This document shows, piece by piece, positions 25,568 through 34,769 of a DNA stretch of 63,604 bases. The translations under genes and the position numbers were made by a program. The DNA lies in contig CAYUTA010000010.1 in the NCBI GenBank assembly GCA_964447605.1, positions 1 to 63,604 on the forward strand, read 5' to 3'. The stretch is from CAYUTA01 sp964447605 (lineage in GTDB: Bacteria; Bacillota; Clostridia; Christensenellales; CAG-138). Under the pieces are notes generated by a model, which searched no databases, had not been told where the DNA came from, and worked only from the letters and a program-made list of their open reading frames with translations. Numbering within the stretch: the first letter of the stretch is position 1; every line of letters starts with the position of its first letter.

Positions 25568-25758
25568 TATCCGGCAACACCCCGATTTGCTGTTTGATAT
25601 CCTCACTACATTCTATTTCAAATGTCATTTGTTCTTATCAATGAATGATAACAAAACGCGGACATGCTTTTCAACTTGCCCGCCCGTTTGTTTCCTGTTT
25701 CTTTATAAATGAGGCCGCCCGCTCCGGACAGCCCCATTTTTTAGCGCGGCACGAACGG

Positions 25759-26933
25759 CTAGACGATGAACTCCAACCCAACGCATGTCTTGGTTTCTTT
25801 ATCAAAATGCAGCTCGATGACGTTTTCATAGAAGTCGCCCGCGCCAGATTGCGTATATGTGATATAGGTATCGGATTCGTAATCGCTCGTGCGAACCTTT
25901 TCCTCCTGACCGGCGCTTGCAATCAGGGCAAGGTACGCGTCCTCCGTCATGCCGCCATCGACGCCGCCGGAGAAGCGAATGGCGGGATACAGGCAGGAAC
26001 TGGTGCGCTCACAGATGCCGATCACAGAGCAATCGTCCATTGAGACCAGGTCTTGCCCGGTCGCATTGGCAACATAGAGCCGCAGGGAATTCATATAGGT
26101 CGCCGTCGATCTGTGTGATCGGATTGCCCGGCATCGTGCCGAGCGCGTCGGGGACTTTATATTCCAGCGCAAGCTGCTTGCCGATGTCGGAGGGCGCGAA
26201 CGGATCGTATTTTACCCAGTTGTTCATTGCAATTCCAACCAGCTTGTCGCTCTTTTTATCAAAGGTGAGCGCAAGATAGCGCGCGGAGGAATCGCGCACC
26301 TCGCCGGGCGCATACAGCCTGCCCATTCCGGCGGTAATCGAGAGGCTTCCTTCCGCGTCGTCGTAATAGCAAAGCGTGTTGGTCGTTTCGTCGTCATTCC
26401 AGGAATAGTCCGTATTGACTGTCCGACCGTAGGCCGCAAGCACCTCCGTCATGGTGGATTTTTCCGTAACGTCCGCCAAAGAGAAGGATGCGTCGGCAAC
26501 GGAAACGCCGCCGCCGCCGATTTCGCACATGTCCGCCTTGATTGTTTTGCCGGACATGTTGGTCACAAGAACCGTGATTTTGTTTTTGCCGTTGACAAGC
26601 TTGAGCTGAATGCCGTGCTGGTCCTCAATATCGACCGTTGCCGGGTCGTCTTGATCCTCCTGCAATTTCCAGCCGTCCTTCACAAGCTCGGCATACGGAA
26701 ACGGGAGCGCGTAGGTTTTTTTCCTTGCCGGACAGTCCGGTTTTTAACGTAATGGCAAAGTCGTAGATCGACGCGACCGATTCGGCCGGAGCCGCCGCGT
26801 CTGTTTTTGCGTCTTTGGCGCCGAGCGAATCCGGGGGCGTCGTGTTGACCGGCGCAACCTCCGCGAGCGCCGCCGCCGCGGGCATGGTCAGCAGAAGAAA
26901 CAGGGAAAGAATCACACAAATACACTTTTCCAT
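25759..26933 (-). pseudogene. Exported protein gene split by two +1 frameshifts
   Basis: Reading starts at 26933 with a clear signal peptide (MEKCICVILSLFLLLTMPAAAALA) and a Pro/Ala linker, then SIYDFAITLKTGLSGK. At 26716-26722 a run of seven A (minus strand) throws it out of frame; with six A the sense would run on as EKTYALPFPYAELVKDGWK. The second frame continues to about 26115 (GNPITQIDGD) and the third, again one base on, carries YMNSLRLYVANATG to a stop at 25759. The mature protein would be about 390 residues, with a repeated DVTEKSTMTEVLAAYG/CYYDDAEGS style resembling secreted DUF lipoprotein-like families, but I cannot name it. Either decayed, phase-variable at the A-run, or a sequence error. 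Confidence 0.6.
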
Positions 26934-26961
26934 TTGGAATCCCCCTCCATTATATTTTGCG

Positions 26962-27090
26962 TGCAGGAACAGGAGCGCGCTTGCAAAAATTGAGGCGGGT
27001 CAACGGCATGTCTATCCGGATGAACTTGTTTTATTGCAGGATATTTTGCAGGTTTCATTTGAGGAATTGCTTTGTATTGAGGCTCGCTAG
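26962..27090 (+). pseudogene. Remnant of an XRE-type helix-turn-helix regulator
   Basis: The 42-codon frame reads SALAKIEAGQRHVYPDELV and ends LLQDILQVSFEELLCIEAR, the recognition-helix end, helix 4 and helix 5 of an HTH_3 domain (the S-x-IE-G-R...PD...L...L.VS..EL pattern). The first half of the domain and any start codon are missing. It is a short leftover beside another broken gene, suggesting local decay. Confidence 0.55.
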
Positions 27091-27154
27091 AAGCTTCCAC
27101 GACCGGTTTCGGCAAACGTTTTCACAGCCGCCATTCCAGCATATCCCCCGCGGT

Positions 27155-27183
27155 TTGACAAAGCACAGGCCGAATGCTAAACT
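27155..27183 (+). promoter_or_regulatory. Promoter of the second polysaccharide operon
   Basis: TTGACA (27155-27160), 17 bp ending in TGC, TAAACT (27178-27183). It precedes the GT2 gene at 27332 by about 140 bases and is the only good promoter seen before the 11-kb operon. Confidence 0.65.
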
Positions 27184-27331
27184 ATCAGATACTGAGGAAT
27201 TTGGAGCTGTCATTTATAGATAAGGGAAGCGGCGGGGCGGCCGTACCGCATTTTTTGTATAGCGCGTTTGTCCGCATACGGCCAGGGCGGCGTGCCTGCG
27301 GCGGCGGACGTTTGAAAGGAATTTGCAAACC

Positions 27332-28195
27332 ATGGCGGATGTAACGGCCATTGTGCTGACGAAAAATGAGCAGGCGAATATCGGCGCGTGCCTCCGGTCC
27401 GTCGCCGGGTTTGCAAAGCGCGTCGTGGTGCTGGACAGCGGCAGCACGGACGATACGCTGTCGATTGCGCGTTCGCTGGGCGCGGATGTGATGGAGCATG
27501 CGTTTACCTATTATGCCGCGCAGTTCAATTGGGGCATCGAAAACGCGGGCGTCACGACCAGGTGGACGCTGCGGCTGGACGCGGACGAGCGGTTCACGCC
27601 GGATGTGTGCGCGCGCTGCGAAAAGCTGCTCGACGAGCATGGGGACGACGACGTCAACGGTATCGTTATGGAATCGGATTTCTTTTTCCTTGGCAGGCTT
27701 ATGAAGCATGGCGGCTCAAAAAAGCGTAAGATCATGCTGTTTCGAACCGGCTGCGGGCGCATCGAGGATCGCAAGCGGGACGCGCACACCATTCTGTTTG
27801 ACGGGCGCACGGTCGCCATTTCCGAGCGGTTTTTGCACTACGACTTCAAGGATTTGACCAGCCACATCAATAAATACAACTGGTATGCCACGCGTGAAAT
27901 GATGGATTACCTGGCCTTTGCCGAAGGCAAAAATTTCGACGTCAATACCGACGGGCAATTGCGCAGGCACCGCAAAAAGAAGTTTACCGTCTATTACCGC
28001 GCGCCCATGTTTTTGCGCGCATGGTTGTGGTTTGTGTATAATTACTACCTGCGGCTGGGCTTTCTCGACGGGCGGGAGGGCTACCTGTACCATTATTTTG
28101 AAAGCTACTGGTATCGCTTTCTCGTGGATGCAAAGATTTACGAGCATACCAAAACGGGCGCCGCACCTGAAAAACTGACGGCTTTAAACGGCTGA
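27332..28195 (+). CDS. Glycosyltransferase family 2 (WaaE/KdtX-like)
   Basis: A 287-residue GT-A enzyme. VTAIVLTKNEQANIGACLRS opens the nucleotide-binding fold; VVVLDSGSTDDT and LRLDADERFTP give the donor and metal (DxD-type) sites; the C-terminal part has FLHYDFKDLTSHINKYNWY as in lipopolysaccharide core GT2 enzymes of the WaaE group. ATG 27332 is chosen over TTG 27323 because the AAAGGA site is too close to the latter. First gene of the second surface-polymer operon. Confidence 0.92.
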   Translation: MADVTAIVLTKNEQANIGACLRSVAGFAKRVVVLDSGSTDDTLSIARSLGADVMEHAFTYYAAQFNWGIENAGVTTRWTLRLDADERFTPDVCARCEKLLDEHGDDDVNGIVMESDFFFLGRLMKHGGSKKRKIMLFRTGCGRIEDRKRDAHTILFDGRTVAISERFLHYDFKDLTSHINKYNWYATREMMDYLAFAEGKNFDVNTDGQLRRHRKKKFTVYYRAPMFLRAWLWFVYNYYLRLGFLDGREGYLYHYFESYWYRFLVDAKIYEHTKTGAAPEKLTALNG

Positions 28196-28271
28196 GCCGG
28201 CCGCAGGCGGAACGGGCGCGGGCGGCGTGCCGTCGGCTGACGCACGGCCAAATGGAAAGGCGGAAAGGCGC

Positions 28272-29405
28272 ATGGAGCTGAAAGCGCTGAACATCCTGAC
28301 GGTGCGGTTTGCCGCCAACGGGATCACCGCGTTTATCATGAATTATGACCGCAATATGGCGCGGCAGGGGCTTTGCGCCGATTTTGTCATGCCCAACGAG
28401 CCGCCGGAGCGGGTAGCGCGGGAAATTGCAGCGCGCGGCGGGCGCGTGTTCGTGTTGCCGCAGCGCAACCGCAGCCCGATTTCATACATGCGCGCGCTCA
28501 GCCGCATTGTGCGCGAGGGCGGATACGACGTCGTTCACGCGCATGGCAACAGCGCCACGCTGTATGTCGAGATGCGCGCGGCGGCGCGCGGCGGCGCGCG
28601 GATACGCATTGCGCACAGCCATAACACCAGCTGTAAGCAAAAGCTTGCCGACCGGCTGCTGCGGCCGCTGTTTTACAAAAGCTATACCCATGCGCTGGCC
28701 TGCGGGCAGGCGGCGGGCGAGTGGCTGTTTCCGGAACGGCCGTTTGCGGTGGTTCAAAATGCGGTGGATACACGCGCGTTTGCGTTTGACCCGCAGATGC
28801 GGCAAGGCGTGCGCGCGCGGCTAGACCTTTGTGCCGCGCCGGTCGTCTGCCATGTGGGATCGTTCAATGTCCAGAAGAACCATACGTTTTTGCTTGCCGC
28901 GTTTGCCGCATTGGCCGGGCGCATGCCGGATGCACGGCTGCTGCTTGTTGGCGACGGGCCGTTGCTGGCGGAAGCGCGCGCGCAGGCGGAGCGGCTGCGT
29001 CTGTCCGGCCGGGTCTGCTTTGCCGGAACGGTGACGAGCGCCGCCCCGTACCTTTGCGCTGCGGATGCGTTTGTTCTGCCGTCGCTGTACGAGGGGTTGC
29101 CGTTTACGCTCGTTGAGGCGCAGTGTGCGGGCCTGCCGTGCCTGGTTTCCGAGGCGGTAACACGCGAGGCGTTTTTGACGCCGGATGTCGCGGCGCGTTC
29201 GGTGACCGGCGGGGATGCGGCCGAACGTTGGGCTGCCGCGCTGGAAGCCGCCTTGCACGCCCGAAGCGATGAAGCCGCGCGCGCAAGGGCGAGCGCCGCC
29301 GCCGTGAAAGCGGCCGAGAAACAGGGGTTTTCCATCGAGCACAATGCGGAAGCGCTGCTGCGGCTGTATCGTCAGTTTTGCGCAAGGCCGGAGGCGGACG
29401 CATGA
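28272..29405 (+). CDS. Glycosyltransferase family 4
   Basis: A 377-residue GT-B enzyme. N-terminal domain: LTVRFAANGITAFIMNY and YDVVHAHGNSATLY; C-terminal domain: VCHVGSFNVQKNH, ARLLLVGDGPLLAEA, and FVLPSLYEGLPFTLVEAQ, the GT4 donor-binding motif. Similar to EpsF-type enzymes of exopolysaccharide operons. The start at 28272 has AAAGGCG upstream; the gene ends by sharing an ATGA with the next. Confidence 0.92.
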   Translation: MELKALNILTVRFAANGITAFIMNYDRNMARQGLCADFVMPNEPPERVAREIAARGGRVFVLPQRNRSPISYMRALSRIVREGGYDVVHAHGNSATLYVEMRAAARGGARIRIAHSHNTSCKQKLADRLLRPLFYKSYTHALACGQAAGEWLFPERPFAVVQNAVDTRAFAFDPQMRQGVRARLDLCAAPVVCHVGSFNVQKNHTFLLAAFAALAGRMPDARLLLVGDGPLLAEARAQAERLRLSGRVCFAGTVTSAAPYLCAADAFVLPSLYEGLPFTLVEAQCAGLPCLVSEAVTREAFLTPDVAARSVTGGDAAERWAAALEAALHARSDEAARARASAAAVKAAEKQGFSIEHNAEALLRLYRQFCARPEADA

Positions 29406-30478
29406 ATCGGCTTTTTATTGTGACGCACAAGATGACCGGCGGCGGCTGCGAGCGCGTGATTGCGCAGCTTTTGCGGCGGTTTTGCGCAGACGGGCTCGAC
29501 TGTACGCTTGTGACCGAGTGCAGCGTGCCGTCGTTTTATGCGCTGCCGGAAACCGTGGAGCAGATCGCTTTGCTCGACGCGCCGCGCATGGGGGCGCGCG
29601 ATGTGCCGAGGGTCTATTTTAGGCTGCGCGGACTGGTGAAAGCGGAGAAGCCGGACATCGTGCTGGCCATGCCGGAGAAGGTCAACGTTTGGACCGTGTT
29701 GTTTTTGCTCGGCACGGGCGTGCCGGTGGTGGTTTCAGAGCGCAACGACCCGCGCCGCCATCCGGAAAACCGCGTCAAGCGGTTGCTGCGCCGGCTTGTG
29801 TATCCGTTTGCGAGCGGGTTTGTGTTCCAGACGCAGCAGGCGGCGGACTACTTTTCACCAGCCGTCCGCGCGCGGGGCGCGGTGCTGGAAAATCCGCTCG
29901 ACGCGTCGCGCCTGCCGCGGGCAAACGCGGGTGCGCGGGAGAAGACCGTTGTGGGCGCGGGGCGGCTGCATCCGCAGAAGAATTTTTTGCTGCTGATCGA
30001 GGCGTTTGCGCGCTTTTATCGCACCCATCCTGACTGGCGGCTTGTCATCTACGGCGAGGGCGAGGCGCGCGCCCTTTTGGAGGCCCTTGCGGCGCGCCTG
30101 CCGTCCGGCGCGGTGGATTTGCCGGGCCAAACGGACGCGCTTGCAGAAAAACTCTGCAATTGCGGTATGTTCGTGCTGAGCTCCGACTATGAGGGCATGC
30201 CCAACGTACTTATCGAAGCGTTGGCGGTCGGCGCGCCGTGCGTGGCGACGAACTGCCCGGCGGGCGGATGCGACGCATTGATTGCGGATGAAAAAAACGG
30301 TCTGCTCGTGCCGGTTGGCGATGTGGAGGCGCTGCGTCATGCGATGTGCCGCATTGCGGACGAGGGCGCGCCGGAAACGCCGGCGAAAGAACGGGCGGCG
30401 GCGGCGCGCGCTGCGCTTGACGAGCGCGTGATCTGTGAAAAATGGAGGCGTTATCTTGAACGAATCGCTGGAAAATAG
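29402..30478 (+). CDS. Glycosyltransferase family 4
   Basis: A 358-residue GT-B enzyme, beginning RLFIVTHKMTGGGCERVI (the G-G-x-E-R start of GalNAc-alpha-GalNAc-type transferases), with VVVSERNDPRRHP, VVGAGRLHPQKNF and SSDYEGMPNVLIEALAVGAPCVATNCPAGG near the C-terminus. The NCPAGG/SDYEGMPN pattern is that of PglH/AmsD-like enzymes; the real donor is unknown. Starts within the ATGA overlap with the preceding GT4. Confidence 0.92.
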   Translation: MNRLFIVTHKMTGGGCERVIAQLLRRFCADGLDCTLVTECSVPSFYALPETVEQIALLDAPRMGARDVPRVYFRLRGLVKAEKPDIVLAMPEKVNVWTVLFLLGTGVPVVVSERNDPRRHPENRVKRLLRRLVYPFASGFVFQTQQAADYFSPAVRARGAVLENPLDASRLPRANAGAREKTVVGAGRLHPQKNFLLLIEAFARFYRTHPDWRLVIYGEGEARALLEALAARLPSGAVDLPGQTDALAEKLCNCGMFVLSSDYEGMPNVLIEALAVGAPCVATNCPAGGCDALIADEKNGLLVPVGDVEALRHAMCRIADEGAPETPAKERAAAARAALDERVICEKWRRYLERIAGK

Positions 30479-32573
30479 AGGGGCCGGCCGGATACGGGCC
30501 GCGCTGCCTCACCTGTGCGACGTGCTGTTTGGTGTGTGGCTGTTTACCGAGGTGGGCATGGAGCATACGGTCGTGTCGCGCGTGTGCATGCTGCTGTTTG
30601 CCGGCGCGGTTCTGCTGTGGATGTGCCTGGAAAGGAAGGCGTTTTTCTCTTACTGGATGCCCGCCTCGCTCGCGCTGATTCTCTGGGGCGCAATTGGTGC
30701 GCGCGCGTTTTCCGCCCACCCGGACGCCTCGATGCACGTTGTCAGGACGCTGTGCATCAATTTTGTATTCCTGTTTTTTCTCTACCAGTATTTTTTGTTG
30801 CGGCGCGATATGAACCGTGTGTTCACCGCTTACATCATTTCGGCCGGCGTGCTGACGGCGTATATCCTCCTTGCGGACCGTTCCTTTGATCTTGAGCTTG
30901 GCCGTTTCGGAATGGACCTGGGCATCAATCCAAACTGGGTGGGGGTGCTGCTCTGCGTTGCCTTTGCGCTCTCGCTGCACCGGGGCCTGTTCGGGAAATG
31001 GCAATGGCTTTTTGCCGCGGCGTTGTTTGCGCTTGGAGTGGCGCTGACCAAGTCTACCAAGGCGTATGTGCTCGTGTTTATTTTGCTTCTGGTGGTGGTG
31101 CTGCTGCGCCGGCCAAAACGCTGGGGGCTCAAGCTCCTTGTGCTCCTGGGGGCGAGCTGGGTGCTGTTTGCCTTTGTGTTGGCCTATGTTCCCCTGTTCA
31201 ACTGGATCGATACCTTCTTTTTGCAGCGCATCCGCTACGTTTACGAAAACCTGTTTTTAGGGTGGAATCATGAAAACTCGCTTTCCGTGCGGCAGGGCTT
31301 GGCCGCCGTGGGCAGGGACGCGTTTCTGGCCCGGCCCCTGACGGGCTGCGGCCTGGACGGCTTCCGCTTTCTTGCGGGTGCGGAGGGCGTGTATTCCCAT
31401 AATAACTACATAGAGCTTGCGGTATGCGGCGGGATACCGATGCTGCTGCTGTATTACGCGCCCCAGCTGTTGGCGCTGGCGCGCGGGGCCGGGCGCCTGC
31501 GGGGCAACGCGGTTGTTCAGATGACGTTTGTCTTTGCCCTGTGCTCGCTGCTGATGGATGTGGGCATGGTGTCCTATGTGGATCGGACGCTTCTGATGAT
31601 TCCGCTGATGCTGATGGCGGCCACGCGCGTTGCGGCTGTGCCGGAGAAAGACGGCGACCGCTCCGGCGTGTGGAAAACGCTGAAAAACCCTTATCGCATC
31701 GTGCAGTGGTGCAGCACGCGCGGCAAGCTGAAAAATATGGACGACGAGCGGTATTTAAAGCTGCTTTACCGCGGCTGCACGGGCAAAAAGCTCAACCTGC
31801 ACCCGCCGGTGACGTTCAACGAAAAACAGCAGTGGATGAAGCTGCACGATCACAACCCGGTTTACCATACGCTTGCGGACAAGCTGGCGGTGCGCGGCTA
31901 TGTGGCCGCCAAGGTGGGCGGAGACTGCCTTGTGCCGCTGCTGGGCGCTTGGGACAGCGTGGAGGAGATTGATTTTTTCGCGCTGCCCGCGCGGTTTGCG
32001 CTCAAATGCACGCACGACTCGGGCAGCTTCTGCCTGTGTGCGGACAAGTCCGCATTCGACGCGGAGGAGGCGAAAACGTTTTTACGCGCGCGCCTGAAAA
32101 AGAATTATTATACGGCCGGGCGCGAATGGCCTTACAAGGGGCTCAGGCCCCGCGTAATGGCCGAGGCGTTCATTGGAAAGCCCGATGGAACGCCGCCGGA
32201 CGACTATAAGCTGTATTGTTTCGACGGGGTATGCAGGGCGATTCTGCTGTGTACCAACCGCACGCGCCACGGCGTGAATTATCTCTACTTTGACCGGGAT
32301 TTTAACCTGTATCCCATCAACCACGAGACCGTGGCGGCGGCAAAGGAGGGCAAAGCTTATGAACGGCCGAAGCGGCTTGACGGGATGCTTGCGCTTGCGG
32401 AGCGGCTTGCATCAGGTTTCCGCTTCATGCGCGTAGACCTATATCAGGCGGATGAAACGGTCTATTTTGGAGAGATGACGCTGTTTGACAACTCCGGCTT
32501 CGCCACCGACCTGACCGGGGAGGGCGACCGCATTCTGGGAGAATTCCTGCAAATTGAGGAGGAGCCTGCATGA
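30456..32573 (+). CDS. O-antigen ligase/polymerase-like protein fused to a TupA-type ATP-grasp domain
   Basis: A 705-residue two-part protein. Residues about 1-395 hold roughly ten membrane helices with a long external loop containing WNHENSLSVRQGL, LTGCGLDGFRF and YSHNNYIELAVCGG, the Wzy/WaaL-type (Wzy_C) signature. Residues about 405-705 are a soluble domain: KLNLHPPVTFNEKQQWMKL, FALKCTHDSGSFC, REWPYKGLRPRVMAEAF and DLYQADETVYFGEMTL, which match the TupA ATP-grasp family found in surface-polymer clusters. The two are in one uninterrupted frame. The start is TTG at 30456 with GGAGG 7 bases upstream, overlapping the previous gene by 23 bases. Likely joins polymer assembly with addition of an amino-acid-like or other ligated substituent; this is inference. 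Confidence 0.85.
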   Translation: MNESLENRGAGRIRAALPHLCDVLFGVWLFTEVGMEHTVVSRVCMLLFAGAVLLWMCLERKAFFSYWMPASLALILWGAIGARAFSAHPDASMHVVRTLCINFVFLFFLYQYFLLRRDMNRVFTAYIISAGVLTAYILLADRSFDLELGRFGMDLGINPNWVGVLLCVAFALSLHRGLFGKWQWLFAAALFALGVALTKSTKAYVLVFILLLVVVLLRRPKRWGLKLLVLLGASWVLFAFVLAYVPLFNWIDTFFLQRIRYVYENLFLGWNHENSLSVRQGLAAVGRDAFLARPLTGCGLDGFRFLAGAEGVYSHNNYIELAVCGGIPMLLLYYAPQLLALARGAGRLRGNAVVQMTFVFALCSLLMDVGMVSYVDRTLLMIPLMLMAATRVAAVPEKDGDRSGVWKTLKNPYRIVQWCSTRGKLKNMDDERYLKLLYRGCTGKKLNLHPPVTFNEKQQWMKLHDHNPVYHTLADKLAVRGYVAAKVGGDCLVPLLGAWDSVEEIDFFALPARFALKCTHDSGSFCLCADKSAFDAEEAKTFLRARLKKNYYTAGREWPYKGLRPRVMAEAFIGKPDGTPPDDYKLYCFDGVCRAILLCTNRTRHGVNYLYFDRDFNLYPINHETVAAAKEGKAYERPKRLDGMLALAERLASGFRFMRVDLYQADETVYFGEMTLFDNSGFATDLTGEGDRILGEFLQIEEEPA

Positions 32574-33685
32574 GCCGCGTTACCATGCTCATCGGCGCGG
32601 ACGTTGCGCCGACGGACAGCAGCAGGGACGCCTTTTTGGCGGGCGATGCAAAACGGCTGCTGCACAACGGCCTGCGCGAGGTCTGGGAAGGCGCGGATTT
32701 ACGCGTGTTCAATCTGGAAACGCCGCTGTGCGACGTATCCTCGCCCATTGAAAAATGCGGCCCCGCGCTGCGCGCGCCAACGGCATGCGTCCGCGGCCTT
32801 ACGGCGCTCCGGCCGGACTGCGTTGCACTGAGCAACAACCATATTTTTGATCAGGGCGCGGCAGGGCTTTCCGCAACGCTCGGCACGCTGCGCGCAGCGC
32901 GCATTGACGCGTTCGGCGCGGGCATGTGCTTAGCCGAGGCGGACGAGCCCTGCGTGCTGACCGCCAACGGCGTGCGCGTTTGCGTATACGCGGTTTGCGA
33001 GCACGAGTTTTCCTGCGCGGGCGAGAATGCGCCGGGCGCGAACGCGTTCGACGCGCTGGAAATCGGCGACCGTGTGCGCGCGCTGAAACGGACGTGCGAC
33101 CATCTGGTCGTGCTCTATCACGGCGGGCGGGAATATTATCCATATCCGTCGCCGCAGCTGCAAAGGCGCTGCCGGAAGATGGCCGATTGCGGCGCGGACG
33201 CGGTGATCTGCCAGCACAGCCACTGCGTCGGCAGCTATGAGCGCTATCATGGCGGCGTACTCGTTTACGGACAGGGCAATTTTTTATTCGATCTGGACGA
33301 CGAGCCGTGTTTTGACACGGGGCTGCTGGTGCGGCTGAGCTTTGAAGCCGGAAGGACGGAGGCGTCGTTTGTGCCGGTCGTGCGGCGAAATCACGGCGCG
33401 GCGCCAGCGGCCGGCGGTGAGGGCGAGGCCGTTCTTGGGGGCTTTCTGGCCCGATCTGGGGAACTGGCGCGGCCGGAGTTTGTGCAGGCGCGGTACCGCG
33501 CATACGCCGAAGCGCAGCGCGAAAAGATGCTCAAGGTGTTTTTGAGCGGCAACATGCTGCTGCGGGCGGTCAACCTGCTTTACGGGCGCAGGCCCACGCG
33601 GGTTTATAGTCGGGCAACGCGGCTTGCCATCAAGAACTCGCTGCAATGCGAGGCGCTCCACGAATTGATGACGGAGGGATTATAA
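32570..33685 (+). CDS. CapA-family (PGA_cap) metallophosphoesterase-like protein
   Basis: A 371-residue protein with no obvious signal peptide. The calcineurin-like PGA_cap fold is visible: MLIGADVAPTD, FNLETPLC, CVALSNNHIFDQG (the N-N-H motif), HGGREYYPYPS, QHSHCVGSYE and VYGQGNFLFD. CapA relatives act in poly-gamma-glutamate capsule formation, but many occur in other surface-polymer operons as presumed phosphatases. The final ~110 residues are a family-variable helical tail. ATGA overlap with the fusion gene before it. Confidence 0.9.
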   Translation: MSRVTMLIGADVAPTDSSRDAFLAGDAKRLLHNGLREVWEGADLRVFNLETPLCDVSSPIEKCGPALRAPTACVRGLTALRPDCVALSNNHIFDQGAAGLSATLGTLRAARIDAFGAGMCLAEADEPCVLTANGVRVCVYAVCEHEFSCAGENAPGANAFDALEIGDRVRALKRTCDHLVVLYHGGREYYPYPSPQLQRRCRKMADCGADAVICQHSHCVGSYERYHGGVLVYGQGNFLFDLDDEPCFDTGLLVRLSFEAGRTEASFVPVVRRNHGAAPAAGGEGEAVLGGFLARSGELARPEFVQARYRAYAEAQREKMLKVFLSGNMLLRAVNLLYGRRPTRVYSRATRLAIKNSLQCEALHELMTEGL

Positions 33686-33689
33686 CGGC

Positions 33690-34730
33690 ATGCTGTTTTC
33701 CATCGTGGTCCCCATCTATAACGCGGAGGCGTATTTGCAGGCATGCATCGAAAGCGTGCTGACGCAGACCTGCGGGGCGCTGGAACTGCTGCTCGTCGAC
33801 GACGGTTCCACCGACGGCTGCGGTGAAATCTGCGATGCCGCGGCAAAGGCGGACGCGCGCGTCCGGGTGCTGCACCGGCAGAATCAAGGCCCCATTGCCG
33901 CCCGCAGGGCGGGGATCATGGAGGCCGGGGGGGACTATACGCTTTTTGCCGACGCGGACGACCTGTTGATGCCGGGGGCTCTGGAAAGGCTGCGCCGGTG
34001 CATTGCTGAAACCGGCGCGGATCTGGTGATCTATAATAACGTCAGCCGGTTTGAAAACGGGGTCGACGCGCCCACCCCGCCCGTGTTCCCGGCGGGCAGC
34101 GTGTTCTTTGGAGAAGACGACAAGGCGAAGTGGGTCTACAGGACGCTTATCGAATCCTGGAAGCTGAATAATCTGTGGATCAAGGCCATTCGGACACCCT
34201 TGCTGCAAGAAGACGACACGGACTATGAACGCTTCTACGACAACCCCAACGCCGACGATCTGCTCATGACCCTGTATCCGGTGACCCATGCAAAACGCAT
34301 TGCATACCTGGACCAGCCCCTGTATATTTATCGGCGGGTTCCGGGCAGCATTTCCTCGCGCGTGCTGACGGGACGCATCGACAGACAGTTCAACGCGCCC
34401 GTGATGGACCGGCTGCGCCGCTATATGACCGTCTGGGGCATGGATACGCCGGAGTGGCTGAAGCGATACCATTCGCGCAGGCTGTTCGGGCTGATATCGC
34501 TGTTCTGGCAGCATTACCGCGCCGCGGACAGCTATGCTGCACGGCGGCTGATCATCGATTACCCCTGGGAGGCGCACATTCCGGACGAGGGCAGGCAGTA
34601 CCTGCAAGACAATACGCTCGGCCGCGCCAAACAGATGCAGCTTAATGCAATTTTGAGCCGCAACAAGCCGCTGATCGACCTGTTTGCGCGGGTTGGCACA
34701 CTGCGCATGCACGTCCGCAGCGAAAAATAG
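33690..34730 (+). CDS. Glycosyltransferase family 2
   Basis: A 346-residue GT-A enzyme: FSIVVPIYNAEAYLQACIES, LLLVDDGSTDGCGEICD, NQGPIAARRAGI and YTLFADADDLLMPGALE contain the UDP-binding Asp residues and DxD. The C-terminal half (from about 215) is less conserved and predicted helical, as in capsule and wall-polymer transferases such as EpsJ. Preceded by GGAGGG; 4 bases after the CapA-like gene. Confidence 0.93.
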   Translation: MLFSIVVPIYNAEAYLQACIESVLTQTCGALELLLVDDGSTDGCGEICDAAAKADARVRVLHRQNQGPIAARRAGIMEAGGDYTLFADADDLLMPGALERLRRCIAETGADLVIYNNVSRFENGVDAPTPPVFPAGSVFFGEDDKAKWVYRTLIESWKLNNLWIKAIRTPLLQEDDTDYERFYDNPNADDLLMTLYPVTHAKRIAYLDQPLYIYRRVPGSISSRVLTGRIDRQFNAPVMDRLRRYMTVWGMDTPEWLKRYHSRRLFGLISLFWQHYRAADSYAARRLIIDYPWEAHIPDEGRQYLQDNTLGRAKQMQLNAILSRNKPLIDLFARVGTLRMHVRSEK

Positions 34731-34769
34731 CCGATTCGCCCGCTTGGCGGGAGGGAGAATAAAAAACAG

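Noticed and set aside
28570..28610. GCGGCGGCGCGCGGCGGCGCGC microrepeat
   Set aside because: Inside a GT4 coding sequence and explained by Ala/Gly/Arg codon use.
30435..30455. GTG at 30435 as the start of the polymerase/ATP-grasp gene
   Set aside because: The GGAGG ribosome site lies inside that extension and is ideally spaced for TTG 30456.
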